This document shows positions 11,562-19,717 of a stretch of DNA of 35,554 nucleotides, piece by piece. The notes under the pieces were generated by a model, which did no database searches, was not told the origin of the DNA, and saw only the letters and a program-made list of their open reading frames with translations. Location: positions 1 through 35,554 of the forward strand of contig JAKOYD010000165.1 of the NCBI GenBank assembly GCA_029780695.1, given 5' to 3'. The first letter of the stretch is position 1, and each line of letters opens with the position of its first letter. The position numbers and the translations under genes were made by a program. Source of the DNA: Pseudomonadota bacterium (GTDB lineage Bacteria > Pseudomonadota > Gammaproteobacteria > Burkholderiales > Burkholderiaceae_C).

Positions 11562-13073
11562 ATGGATCTGATCAACAACCTGTCAATGGGGTTCGGCGTC
11601 GCCTTCACGATGCAGAACCTGATCTACGCCTTCATCGGCTGCTTTCTGGGCACGCTGATTGGCGTGCTGCCGGGCGTCGGTCCGGTGGCCACCATCGCCA
11701 TGCTGCTGCCCGCCACGTATGCGCTGCCCCCCGTGGCCGCGCTGATCATGCTGGCCGGCATTTACTACGGCGCGCAGTACGGCGGCTCCACCACGGCCAT
11801 TCTGGTCAACCTGCCGGGCGAATCGTCGTCGGTGGTGACGGTGATCGACGGCTACCAGATGGCGCGGCGCGGCCGAGCAGGCCCGGCGCTGGCCGCGGCG
11901 GGCATCGGCTCGTTCATCGCCGGCTGCTTCGGCACGCTGGTGCTGGCGGCCTTCGCCGTTCCGCTGACCGAAGTCGCCTTTGCCTTCGGCCCGGCCGAAT
12001 ACTTCTCGCTGATGATCCTGGGCCTGATCGGCGCCGTGGTGCTGGCTTCCGGCTCGCTGATCAAGGCCATCGGCATGATCGTGCTGGGCCTGCTGCTGGG
12101 CTTGGTGGGCACCGACGTCAACTCGGGTGTGGCGCGCTACAGCTTCGACATCCCTGAGTTGACCGACGGCATCGGCTTCATCGTCATCGCCATGGGCGTG
12201 TTCGGCTACGGCGAGATCATCGCCAACCTGTCGCACCCCGAAGAACAGCGCGAAGTGTTCACCGGCAAGGTTGAGCACATCTACCCCACCAAGGAAGACT
12301 GGAAGCTGATGCTGCCGGCCATCCTGCGCGGCACCATGCTGGGTTCGGCGCTGGGCATCCTGCCGGGCGGCGGCGCCATGCTGTCGGCCTTCGCAGCCTA
12401 CACCATCGAGAAAAAGACCAAGCTGAAGCCGGGCGAAGTGCCCTTCGGCAAAGGCAACATCCGCGGTGTGGCCTCGCCCGAATCGGCCAACAACGCCGGC
12501 TCGCAGACCTCGTTCATCCCCCTGCTGACGCTGGGCATTCCGCCCAACGCCGTGATGGCGCTGATGGTGGGTGCCATGACCATCCACAACATCCAGCCCG
12601 GCCCGCAGGTCATGACCAGCAACCCCGAGCTGTTCTGGGGCCTGATCGCCTCGATGTGGATCGGCAACCTGATGCTGATCATCCTGAATCTGCCGCTGAT
12701 TGGCCTGTGGATCAAGCTGCTGACGGTGCCGTATCGCTGGCTGTTCCCGGCCATCGTGCTGTTCTGCGCCATCGGTGTGTATTCCACCAACAACAACACC
12801 TGGGACGTGTGGATGGTGGGCTGGTTCGGCATCATCGGCTACATCTTCATCAAGCTGGGCATGGAGCCGGCGCCGCTGCTGCTGGGCTTCATTCTGGGGC
12901 CGATGATGGAAGAGAACCTGCGGCGCGCGCTGCTGCTGTCGCGCGGCGACTGGAGCGTGCTGGTCACGCGGCCGCTGTCGGCCACGCTGCTGGGCCTGGC
13001 GGCGGCGCTGCTTGTCATCGTGCTGCTGCCGGCCGTCAAGAAGAGCCGCGAGGACGCCTTCGTCGAGGACTGA
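11562..13073 (+). CDS. tctA: tripartite tricarboxylate transporter large membrane subunit TctA
   Basis: The large, roughly 12-helix permease subunit of the TTT transporter, 503 aa, of usual length. The signature region GTLIGVLPGVGPVATIAMLLP and the GIYYGAQYGGSTTAILVNLPGE motif are intact, as is the second-half motif GTMLGSALGILPGGGAMLSAF. ATG 11562 is chosen because it starts the family-typical MDLINNLSMGF; the reading frame is open further upstream through tctB. A strong terminator follows at 13095-13120, so the tctBA unit ends here and the receptor gene at 14506 is a separate transcript. Confidence 0.95.
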   Translation: MDLINNLSMGFGVAFTMQNLIYAFIGCFLGTLIGVLPGVGPVATIAMLLPATYALPPVAALIMLAGIYYGAQYGGSTTAILVNLPGESSSVVTVIDGYQMARRGRAGPALAAAGIGSFIAGCFGTLVLAAFAVPLTEVAFAFGPAEYFSLMILGLIGAVVLASGSLIKAIGMIVLGLLLGLVGTDVNSGVARYSFDIPELTDGIGFIVIAMGVFGYGEIIANLSHPEEQREVFTGKVEHIYPTKEDWKLMLPAILRGTMLGSALGILPGGGAMLSAFAAYTIEKKTKLKPGEVPFGKGNIRGVASPESANNAGSQTSFIPLLTLGIPPNAVMALMVGAMTIHNIQPGPQVMTSNPELFWGLIASMWIGNLMLIILNLPLIGLWIKLLTVPYRWLFPAIVLFCAIGVYSTNNNTWDVWMVGWFGIIGYIFIKLGMEPAPLLLGFILGPMMEENLRRALLLSRGDWSVLVTRPLSATLLGLAAALLVIVLLPAVKKSREDAFVED

Positions 13074-13094
13074 CGTCCACGCGCGGGCTGTGGC

Positions 13095-13120
13095 AAAACG
13101 GCGCCCTCGGGCGCCGTTTT
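13095..13120 (+). terminator. intrinsic terminator after tctA
   Basis: A perfect 12-bp stem AAAACGGCGCCC / GGGCGCCGTTTT around a TC loop. The upstream A tract and downstream T tract let it act in both directions. Confidence 0.9.
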
Positions 13121-13198
13121 GCTTTCAAGCGCGCCGCCGCGCACGGCTTTGGCCGTCGGCCACAATGCGCTATTGCCCTCCATGCCACAACGTCCACC

Positions 13199-14509
13199 AT
13201 GCTGACCCCACTTCCTTCCCGCGCCGACCTGCACGGCGAAGTGCATGCGCGGCCGCCCGAGGCGCTGGAGGCGCCGCTGGCCATCGTCCACTACGTGATG
13301 TGGGCCGATGGCGCCGCGCGCCAGGCCAGCCGTGCGCACCTGGGCGAGCTGCTGGCCAGCGCCGGCATTGAGCCGCCCCCCGACGACGTCAACTTCTTCC
13401 GCGCCCGACTGCCGGGGTTGGACCTGCGGTGGGAGCTGCACACCGAATTCGTGTCGTGGACCTTCCTGCGCGAGATGAGCGCCGACGAGATCCTGGCGCT
13501 CGGCCAGGGCGAGCCGCAGGCGGCCGACCTTCCCGTGCCGCCGGCCTGGCGGCGCGCGCTGCCGGGGCACGCGCTGACGCAGGTGGACGTGTGGGCGGTG
13601 CCGCGCCATGCCATCGACGGCGCGGCCGCGGTGCGCCGGCTGTTCGATGCCGGCAGCGTCACCGGCTCCACCGTCATCAGCGGCAGCTCCGACCTGCACA
13701 CCGACATGCGCCTGCAGGCCGACGGCAGCATCCGCGTGCTGGTGCTGGTGGGCGAGACGGCGCCGGGCAAGGTGTCGCCGCGCCGCCTGGGCCGGCTGGT
13801 GCAACGCCTGCTCGATATCGAAACCTATCGCATGGCCGCGCTGATGGGCCTGCCCTCCGCGCGCGACACCGTGGCCTGGCTGGCCAGCGCCGAATCTGAC
13901 CTGGCCCAACTGGCCGAGCAGGTGCGCGACGCCGCGGCGGCCGACGAGCCGCTGCTGCTGGACCGCCTGACGCGCCTGGCTGCGGGACTCGAAAGCCGCT
14001 ATGCCGCCACGCATACGCGCTTTTCGGCCAGCGCGGCGTATTTCAGCCTGGTCGAGCAGCGGCTGGCCGACATTGCCGAGACGCGCATCGAAGGCATGCA
14101 GTCGCTGCACGACTTCATGCAGCGGCGGCTGCTGCCCGCCATGCACACCTGCGCATCGGCCGACCGGCGCCAGGCCGCGCTGTCGCAGCGCATCGAACGG
14201 GTCAGCGGGCTGCTGCGCACGCGCGTCGAAGTGGGGCAGCAGCAAAGCAGCCGCGAACTGCTGGGCGCCATGAACCGCCGGCAGGGCCTGCAACTGCAGC
14301 TGCAGTCGACGGTGGAAGGCCTGTCGGTCGCGGCGATTACCTACTATGTGGTCGGGCTGATCGGCTACCTGGTCAAGGGCGCGCAAAAGCTCGGCTGGCC
14401 GCTGGGCACCGAAGTCACCACCGCCATTTCGGTGCCTCTGGTGGCGTTGGGCGTGTGGTGGATGATCAAGAAAGTTCACCACCGCATCATTGGAGAGCAC
14501 GAGCCATGA
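13199..14509 (+). CDS. DUF3422 family membrane-anchored protein
   Basis: 436 aa, matching the DUF3422 family, whose function is not known. The N-terminal signature LHGEVHARPPEAL is clear. The middle is mostly helical (about 210-370, many Gln/Arg/Leu, likely coiled coil), and two hydrophobic segments near the end (about 380-400 and 408-425) should anchor it in the inner membrane with a short basic tail. ATG 13199 is used; the frame is open further upstream but the family signature begins here. Its stop overlaps the next start (ATGA at 14506-14509), so translation of the Bug protein is coupled to it. Confidence 0.85.
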   Translation: MLTPLPSRADLHGEVHARPPEALEAPLAIVHYVMWADGAARQASRAHLGELLASAGIEPPPDDVNFFRARLPGLDLRWELHTEFVSWTFLREMSADEILALGQGEPQAADLPVPPAWRRALPGHALTQVDVWAVPRHAIDGAAAVRRLFDAGSVTGSTVISGSSDLHTDMRLQADGSIRVLVLVGETAPGKVSPRRLGRLVQRLLDIETYRMAALMGLPSARDTVAWLASAESDLAQLAEQVRDAAAADEPLLLDRLTRLAAGLESRYAATHTRFSASAAYFSLVEQRLADIAETRIEGMQSLHDFMQRRLLPAMHTCASADRRQAALSQRIERVSGLLRTRVEVGQQQSSRELLGAMNRRQGLQLQLQSTVEGLSVAAITYYVVGLIGYLVKGAQKLGWPLGTEVTTAISVPLVALGVWWMIKKVHHRIIGEHEP

Positions 14510-15468
14510 AACGACGCACGCTGCTGTCGCTGGCGCCGCTGGCATTGGGCTCGCCCGGCGCCTGGGCGCAGGCCTACCCCGCCAAGCCGATTCGCCTGCT
14601 GGTGCCGTTTCCGGCTGGCGGGGCGACCGACCTGTTCGCACGGGCCGTGTCGCAGCGCCTGGGCGACAAGCTGGGCCAGCCGCTGGTGGTCGAAAATCGC
14701 CCGGGTGCCGGCGGCGCGCTCGGCTCCGACCTGGCGGCCAAGGCGCCCGCGGACGGCTACACGCTGCTGCTGACCACGTCCAGCACGCATTCCATCGGCC
14801 CCAGCGTCAGCACGCGCCTGCCTTACGACCCGGTGCGCGACTTCACGCCCATCGTGCACCTGGGCGACGCGCCCAGCATCATGCTGGTGCCCAACAGTTC
14901 GCCCGCGCGCACGGTGGCCGAATGGATCGCGCTGGCCAAGGCCAAACCGGGCCAGCTCAACTACGCGTCCAGCGGCATCGGCACCATCGTCCAGCTGACG
15001 GCCGAGCTGTTCAAGTCGCAGGCGGGGGTGTTCGTGGTGCACATCCCATACAAGGGCACGGCGCTGGCGATTCCCGACCTGGCCAGCGGCAAGCTGGACG
15101 TGCTGTTCGACTCGCTGCCGACCGGCTTGCCGCACGTGCGCGACGGGCGCCTGCGTGCGCTGGGCGTCACGTCGGCCAAGCGCACGCCGCTGGCGCCCGA
15201 GTTGCCCGCCATCGCCGAGGTGCTGCCCGGCTTCGAATCGAACACCTGGTTCGGCCTGTATGGCCCGCGCGGCCTGCCGCCCGACGTGGTCTCGCGCGTC
15301 AACCAGGCAGCCAACGAAGTGCTGGCCGAGCCCGACCTGAAGGCGCGGCTGGCCAAGCTGGGCATCGACACCGCCGGCGGCACGCCCGCGCAGTTTGCGC
15401 GCATGGTCGCGCAGGACGCTGCCAAGTGGAAGCGCATCGTGGTCGAACGCAAGATCACCACCGAATAA
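14506..15468 (+). CDS. Bug/TctC family periplasmic solute-binding protein
   Basis: An extracytoplasmic receptor, 320 aa, for carboxylates or related small acids. A Sec signal peptide spans residues 1-22 (MKRRTLLSLAPLALGSPGAWAQ). The family opening YPAKPIRLLVPFPAGGATD is next, followed by VVENRPGAGG and the typical C-terminal half with GFESNTWFGLYGPRGLP. ATG 14506 overlaps the DUF3422 stop. In Burkholderiales Bug proteins far outnumber TctAB permeases, so this one need not serve the tctBA pair 1.4 kb upstream. It is transcribed from a different unit, with DUF3422 upstream and a GGT-like enzyme 56 nt downstream. The ligand is unknown. Confidence 0.93.
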   Translation: MKRRTLLSLAPLALGSPGAWAQAYPAKPIRLLVPFPAGGATDLFARAVSQRLGDKLGQPLVVENRPGAGGALGSDLAAKAPADGYTLLLTTSSTHSIGPSVSTRLPYDPVRDFTPIVHLGDAPSIMLVPNSSPARTVAEWIALAKAKPGQLNYASSGIGTIVQLTAELFKSQAGVFVVHIPYKGTALAIPDLASGKLDVLFDSLPTGLPHVRDGRLRALGVTSAKRTPLAPELPAIAEVLPGFESNTWFGLYGPRGLPPDVVSRVNQAANEVLAEPDLKARLAKLGIDTAGGTPAQFARMVAQDAAKWKRIVVERKITTE

Positions 15469-15524
15469 GCCCACCGTTCATCGCGCGACGCCGCCCGGCC
15501 CGCGCACGCGCCGAAAGCAACGCC

Positions 15525-17138
15525 ATGTCCTTCAGCTACGCCAACCCCTACACCAGCACGCGCCTGCCGGTCTTCGCGCGCAACGTGGTTGCCACCTCGC
15601 ACCCGCTGGCCGCGCAGGCCGGCCTGCGCATGCTGCAGCAGGGTGGTAACGCGGTCGACGCGGCCGTGGCCACGGCCGCTGCCATGACCATCGTCGAGCC
15701 GGTCAGCAACGGCCTGGGCAGCGACGCCTTCTGCATCCTGTGGGACGGCCAGCAACTGCACGGCCTGAACGCCTCGGGCCGCGCGCCGCGCGCCTGGACG
15801 CTGGACTACCTGCGCGGCAAATTCGGTGCCGACGCCGTCCATTTCGCCAAGCGCGGCTTCGACACCGTCACCGTGCCCGGCGCGGTGGCGGGCTGGGCGG
15901 CGATGTCCAGGCGCTTCGGCAAGCTGCCCTTCGCCGACCTGATGCAGCCCGCCATCGAGATTGCCGAGCGTGGCTACCTGGTGCCGGTGGTGGTGCAGCA
16001 GAAGTGGGCGGCCGCCACGCCCGAGCTGCAGGGGCTGCCGGGCTTTGCCGACAGCTTTCTGCCCTGGGGCCGCGCGCCCAAGGTGGGCGAGCTGTTCCAG
16101 TTCCAGGCCGCCGCGCGCGGCCTGCGCGCCATTGCCGACAGCGGGGGTGAAGCCTTCTATCGGGGCGAGATTGCCGCCGCCCTGTGCGCCATGTCGCAGG
16201 CCCACGGCGGTGCGCACCAGCTGGCGGATTTCGCCGACTACCAGCCCGAATGGGTCGCGCCCATCGGCCAGGACTACCGTGGCCACACGCTGCACGAGAT
16301 CCCGCCCAACGGCCAGGGCATTGCGGCGCTGATCGCGCTGGGCATCCTGGAGCAATTCGACGTTGCCGGGCTGCCGGTGGACGGCGTCGATTCGCAGCAC
16401 CTGCAGATCGAGGCCATGAAGCTGGCCTTTGCCGACGTCTACCGCTACGTGGCCGAGCCGTCGTCGATGGCGGTGACCCCCGCGCAAATGCTCGATGCCG
16501 CCTACCTCAAGAGCCGTGCCAGACTCATCGACATGCAGCGCGCGCAGGACTTCGGTGCCGGCAACCCGGCCAAGGGCGGCACCATCTACCTCACCACGGC
16601 CGATGAAGACGGCATGATGGTCAGCTTCATCCAGAGCAACTACATGGGCTTTGGCTCAGGCTGCGTCGAGCCGACCTACGGCATCAGCCTGCAGAACCGC
16701 GGCTACGGCTTCAGCCTGGATGCCGCCAGCCCCAACGCGGTGGCGCCCGGCAAGCGGCCGTTTCACACCATCATCCCCGCGTTTCTCACCAAGGGCGGCC
16801 AGCCGCAGATGAGCTACGGCGTGATGGGCGCCAACATGCAGCCGCAGGGCCACATGCAGACGCTGGTGCGCATGCTCGACTACCACCAGAACCCGCAGAC
16901 CGCGTGCGACGCGCCGCGCTGGCGCTACAACCAGGGCCTGTCGATCAACGTCGAAGCCAGCCTGGACCCCGCCACCGTGCAAGGCCTGGTGGCGCGCGGC
17001 CACCAGATCGACGTCATCAACGACAGCTACCAGGACTTCGGCGCCGGTCAGTTCATCTGGCGCGCGGGCGACCCGAAGACCGAGGGCTACATCGCTGCCA
17101 GCGACGCGCGGCGCGACGGCCTGGTCGCGGGGTTCTGA
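15525..17138 (+). CDS. gamma-glutamyltransferase family protein (Ntn hydrolase)
   Basis: A 537-aa protein of the GGT/cephalosporin acylase/oxamate amidohydrolase superfamily, whose members self-cleave before a catalytic threonine. The N-terminal part shows VVATSHPLAAQAGLRMLQ and GGNAVDAAVA. The predicted cleavage and nucleophile residue is Thr353 in GGTIYLTTADEDG, spaced like Thr403 of Bacillus GGT from the conserved Asp. NGLGSDAF and the small-subunit SYGVMGANMQPQGHMQ motif are present. Unlike classical GGT, I see no signal peptide after ATG 15525, so it is probably cytoplasmic. Its place behind a Bug receptor suggests it processes an imported amide, but this is inference. HpxW-type oxamate amidohydrolase is a known cytoplasmic alternative. 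Confidence 0.85.
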   Translation: MSFSYANPYTSTRLPVFARNVVATSHPLAAQAGLRMLQQGGNAVDAAVATAAAMTIVEPVSNGLGSDAFCILWDGQQLHGLNASGRAPRAWTLDYLRGKFGADAVHFAKRGFDTVTVPGAVAGWAAMSRRFGKLPFADLMQPAIEIAERGYLVPVVVQQKWAAATPELQGLPGFADSFLPWGRAPKVGELFQFQAAARGLRAIADSGGEAFYRGEIAAALCAMSQAHGGAHQLADFADYQPEWVAPIGQDYRGHTLHEIPPNGQGIAALIALGILEQFDVAGLPVDGVDSQHLQIEAMKLAFADVYRYVAEPSSMAVTPAQMLDAAYLKSRARLIDMQRAQDFGAGNPAKGGTIYLTTADEDGMMVSFIQSNYMGFGSGCVEPTYGISLQNRGYGFSLDAASPNAVAPGKRPFHTIIPAFLTKGGQPQMSYGVMGANMQPQGHMQTLVRMLDYHQNPQTACDAPRWRYNQGLSINVEASLDPATVQGLVARGHQIDVINDSYQDFGAGQFIWRAGDPKTEGYIAASDARRDGLVAGF

Positions 17139-17160
17139 GCGGAGGCACTGCCGGGCCACG

Positions 17161-18105
17161 ATGCGCAGTGAAGCGAATGAAAATCCGGCCTCCGCGCCCG
17201 GCCAGCAAGCTCCGGCAGCTATAAATAAAAGAGCGACCGGCCTGCTGCTGGCAGCTGTGGGCGCCATCTGCTTCAGCGGCAAGGCGATCATCGTCAAGCT
17301 GGCTTACCGCTACGGCGTCGACGCGGTCACGCTCATCATGTACCGCATGCTGTTTGCGTTGCCGTTCTTCGTCGTCATGGCGTGGTGGGCCGGGCGCGGC
17401 AAGCCGCCGCTCAGCCGGCGCGACTGGGCTGGCGTGCTGGGCCTGGGCTTCATCGGCTACTACCTGTCCAGCATGCTCGACTTTGCGGGGCTGCAGTACA
17501 TCACCGCCAGCCTGGAGCGGCTGATCCTCTACCTCGGCCCCACGCTGGTGCTGCTGCTTGGCTGGGCGCTGCGCGGCCGGCGCATCACGCGCGGGCACCT
17601 GCTGGCGACCGCTGTCAGCTACGCCGGCGCGCTGACGGTGTTCGGGCTGGAGCTGCGCATCGCGCCCACCGGCGCCACGGCGTGGGGCGCGCTGCTGGTG
17701 TTCGTCTCCACCTTCACCTACGCGCTCTATCTTTTTTATAGCGGAGAATTCGTGCAGCGTCTGGGCTCGCTGCGCCTGGTGGGGTTGGCCACTGCCTTTG
17801 CCTGCGTGTGCTGCATCGTGCAGTTCCTCCTCGTCAAGCCGATGGCCGCCGCGCAGGTGGCGCCTGAAGTGATCTGGCTGTCGGTGCTCAACGCCACGCT
17901 GTGCACCGCCGCGCCCGTGCTGATGGTGATGATGGCGGTCGAACGCCTCGGGCCCAGTCTGGCGTCGCAGGTCGGCATGATCGGCCCGCTGTCCACCATC
18001 GCCATGGGCATCGTCATCCTGGGTGAGCCCTTCACGCCGTGGCTGGCGGCGGGCACGGCGCTGGTGGTGGCGGGTATCTTCATGTTCAGCCGGGCGGGGC
18101 GCTAG
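17161..18105 (+). CDS. DMT superfamily (EamA) transporter
   Basis: A 314-aa inner-membrane protein with about ten helices in two EamA repeats (about 25-150 and 170-312). The family feature AICFSGKAIIVKLAYRYG opens the first repeat. The substrate is unknown. It lies 22 nt after the GGT-like gene, probably in the same transcript. Its hydrophilic N-terminal tail (about residues 7-25) is encoded by a copy of the dispersed palindromic repeat (17181-17234). A second repeat-like AT-rich hairpin (17724-17742) lies inside the coding region. The true start could be internal if the repeat-derived tail is not translated, but the first hydrophobic helix begins right after it, so I keep ATG 17161. Confidence 0.85.
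   Translation: MRSEANENPASAPGQQAPAAINKRATGLLLAAVGAICFSGKAIIVKLAYRYGVDAVTLIMYRMLFALPFFVVMAWWAGRGKPPLSRRDWAGVLGLGFIGYYLSSMLDFAGLQYITASLERLILYLGPTLVLLLGWALRGRRITRGHLLATAVSYAGALTVFGLELRIAPTGATAWGALLVFVSTFTYALYLFYSGEFVQRLGSLRLVGLATAFACVCCIVQFLLVKPMAAAQVAPEVIWLSVLNATLCTAAPVLMVMMAVERLGPSLASQVGMIGPLSTIAMGIVILGEPFTPWLAAGTALVVAGIFMFSRAGR
17181..17234 (+). repeat. dispersed palindromic repeat, copy R2, inside a coding region
   Basis: Starts with AAATCCGGCC like the flanks of other copies, has a degenerate core (GCGCCCGGCCAGCAAGC) and ends with the tail GCTATAAATAAAAGAGC (17218-17234), 17 nt. It is read in frame as the N-terminal tail of the transporter. Confidence 0.65.
17724..17742 (-). repeat. solo repeat tail within the DMT transporter gene
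   Basis: On the minus strand it reads GCTATAAAAAAGATAGAGC, with GCTAT and ATAG(a)GC arms around an A run. It is very AT-rich in GC-rich coding DNA. Confidence 0.45.
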
Positions 18106-18143
18106 CGCGAGCGAAGCAGAAGCGGCACCGGCACCGGCGCTGC

Positions 18144-18455
18144 TTAGCGATAGTCGCTTTCGCGCTGGTGCCGCACAGCGAGTATCTGGACGTCGTCCGG
18201 CGGAACGACACGGAACAGGGCGACGTAGCCGGTGCTGCCGAGCGGAATCACCAATTCGCGCCACAACGGCCCCAACGCACCATCAGCCGCCTTGCGGCAA
18301 CTGTAGGGCAGGGTGCGCAGCAGTTGGAAAGCGGTTTCCAACGTGTCGACCACACGGTGCGCAAACGCCTCATCGCCCGCGTCCAGCGCAAAGTCAAACA
18401 GGCGCTCCAAGTCGTCTTGCGCCTCAGGAGCAAGGCTCACGCGATAACTGTGCAC
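18144..18455 (-). CDS. RelE/ParE family toxin of a type II toxin-antitoxin pair
   Basis: 103 aa with the RelE/ParE pattern: N-terminal YRVSLAPEAQDDLERLFDFA, the ALGPLWRELVIP strand region, and the C-terminal ILAVRHQRESDYR that ends most ParE-like toxins. Members inhibit gyrase (ParE) or cleave mRNA on the ribosome (RelE); the sequence favours ParE by its C-terminal Arg/His tail but does not decide. GTG at 18455 follows the antitoxin stop by 6 nt, so the two genes are translationally linked. It converges with the DMT transporter, 38 nt away. Confidence 0.88.
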   Translation of the reverse strand: MHSYRVSLAPEAQDDLERLFDFALDAGDEAFAHRVVDTLETAFQLLRTLPYSCRKAADGALGPLWRELVIPLGSTGYVALFRVVPPDDVQILAVRHQRESDYR

Positions 18456-18461
18456 GATGGC

Positions 18462-18734
18462 CTATTTCAGCGGCTTGCCGAAGGCCGCTGCCGCCCTGAC
18501 GCGCAACCGCGCCAGCGACTGATCCACCGTGATCGATGGACCACCTGCGTCCAGCCGTTGGGCCGCCGCCAGGCCGCGCGCGTAAAAGGCCTCGTCCTCC
18601 TTGCGCCAACGCGCATGCTGCGCTGCCGCCTGCTCAATGAAGGTCGACAGCGTTTCGCCCTCGCGCAGCGCTGATTCGATCAGCAAACGTGTTTCGGGGG
18701 TGACGCGGACAGCGGGCAATGTGGCGGTGCGCAT
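18462..18734 (-). CDS. antitoxin (YlcI/YnfO-like, ribbon-helix-helix type)
   Basis: 90 aa, upstream partner of the toxin. The N-terminus MRTATLPAVRVTPETRLLIESALREGETLSTFIEQA has the strand-helix-helix layout of ribbon-helix-helix DNA-binding antitoxins. The C-terminal half is charged and probably wraps the toxin. It resembles YlcI/YnfO family antitoxins paired with RelE/ParE toxins. The ATG has no strong ribosome site. A 14-bp near-perfect palindrome lies 25 nt upstream, the expected place for autoregulation. Confidence 0.8.
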   Translation of the reverse strand: MRTATLPAVRVTPETRLLIESALREGETLSTFIEQAAAQHARWRKEDEAFYARGLAAAQRLDAGGPSITVDQSLARLRVRAAAAFGKPLK

Positions 18735-18759
18735 GGCGGGTTCTTGGTGAGGGGCTTGT

Positions 18760-18773
18760 ATTGCAATTGTAAT
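18760..18773. promoter_or_regulatory. candidate operator of the ParE-type toxin-antitoxin operon
   Basis: ATTGCAATTGTAAT is a palindrome with one mismatched pair, centred on CAATTG, in otherwise GC-rich DNA. On the minus strand it contains TACAAT (18771 to 18766), a 5-of-6 match to the -10 box, so a bound antitoxin would block transcription. Confidence 0.5.
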
Positions 18774-18856
18774 TCACCACGAAGTGCCGCGCGCTCCAGC
18801 GTGGCGCGCCGGCGTGGGTCAGAATTCACGCTTTCCATCTGCAGTGGGTTATCGAC

Positions 18857-19654
18857 ATGGATCTGGGCATCAAAGGCAAATGGGCGCTGGTGTGCGGCGC
18901 CAGCAAGGGGCTGGGGCGCGGCTGCGCCGAGGCGCTGGCGGCGGAGGGCGTGAACGTGCTGATGGTGGCGCGCGGCGCCGACGCACTGGCGGCGGCTGCT
19001 TCAAAAATAAGAGCAAACAACGCAGGCGGGACGGGCGCTGAAGTGCAATTCGTGGCCGCCGACATCACCACGCCCGAGGGCCGCGCGACGGTGTTCGCGG
19101 TGCGGCGCGACTTTGACATCGTGGTCACCAACGCCGGCGGTCCGCCCACGGGCAGCTTCCGCGACTGGGACCGTGAAGCGTGGATCAAGGCCATCGACGC
19201 CAACATGCTCACGCCCATCGAACTGATCAAGGCCACCCTCGACGGCATGCTGGCACGCGGCTTCGGGCGCATCGTCAACATCACGTCCAGCGCGGTGAAG
19301 GCGCCGATCGACATCCTGGGGCTGTCCAACGGCGCGCGCTCGGGGTTGACGGGTTTTGTGGCCGGGCTGGCGCGCAACCCGGAAATCGCGGCCAAGGGCG
19401 TCACCATCAACAACCTGCTGCCGGGCAAGTTCGACACCGACCGGCTGCGGGGCACCCTGGCCGGCATGGTGCAGAAAATGGGCAAGCCGGTGGAAGAGAT
19501 CCGCGCCGTGCACCAAAAGCAGATTCCGGCGCAGCGCTTTGGCACGCCGGCCGAGTTCGGCGCCATCTGCGCCTTTTTGTGCAGCCAGCAGGCGGGTTAT
19601 CTGACGGGGCAGAACATCCTGCCCGACGGCGGGTCTTACCCCGGTACTTTTTAA
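18857..19654 (+). CDS. atypical short-chain dehydrogenase/reductase family protein
   Basis: A 265-aa Rossmann protein of the SDR superfamily. The cofactor loop GASKGLG, the NAG step (VTNAGG) and ITSSAVK with the catalytic-type serine are present, as is the C-terminal LTGQNILPDGGSYPG. The usual YxxxK catalytic pair is missing: the aligned stretch is GLSNGARSGLTGF, giving SxxxR. This matches an SDR subgroup annotated as FabG-like but with an imperfect tetrad, so activity as a classical reductase is doubtful. A variable loop at about residues 48-54 is encoded by an AT-rich repeat tail (18998-19014). It is followed after 63 nt by a MaoC-type hydratase. Confidence 0.88.
   Translation: MDLGIKGKWALVCGASKGLGRGCAEALAAEGVNVLMVARGADALAAAASKIRANNAGGTGAEVQFVAADITTPEGRATVFAVRRDFDIVVTNAGGPPTGSFRDWDREAWIKAIDANMLTPIELIKATLDGMLARGFGRIVNITSSAVKAPIDILGLSNGARSGLTGFVAGLARNPEIAAKGVTINNLLPGKFDTDRLRGTLAGMVQKMGKPVEEIRAVHQKQIPAQRFGTPAEFGAICAFLCSQQAGYLTGQNILPDGGSYPGTF
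18998..19014 (+). repeat. solo repeat tail inside the SDR gene
   Basis: GCTTCAAAAATAAGAGC, 17 nt, the same length and end bases as the tail of the dispersed repeat. It falls in a variable surface loop (ASKIRANN), where an insertion would be tolerated. Confidence 0.5.
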
Positions 19655-19717
19655 CGCTTTGTCAGCGCGGCGCGGCGCTGTCATGCGCGCGCCACGGCGC
19701 CATGGCAGACTGCAGGG

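Noticed and set aside
12839..14641. 600-codon minus-strand open frame over DUF3422
   Set aside because: Same shadow effect; the plus-strand product has the clear family signature.
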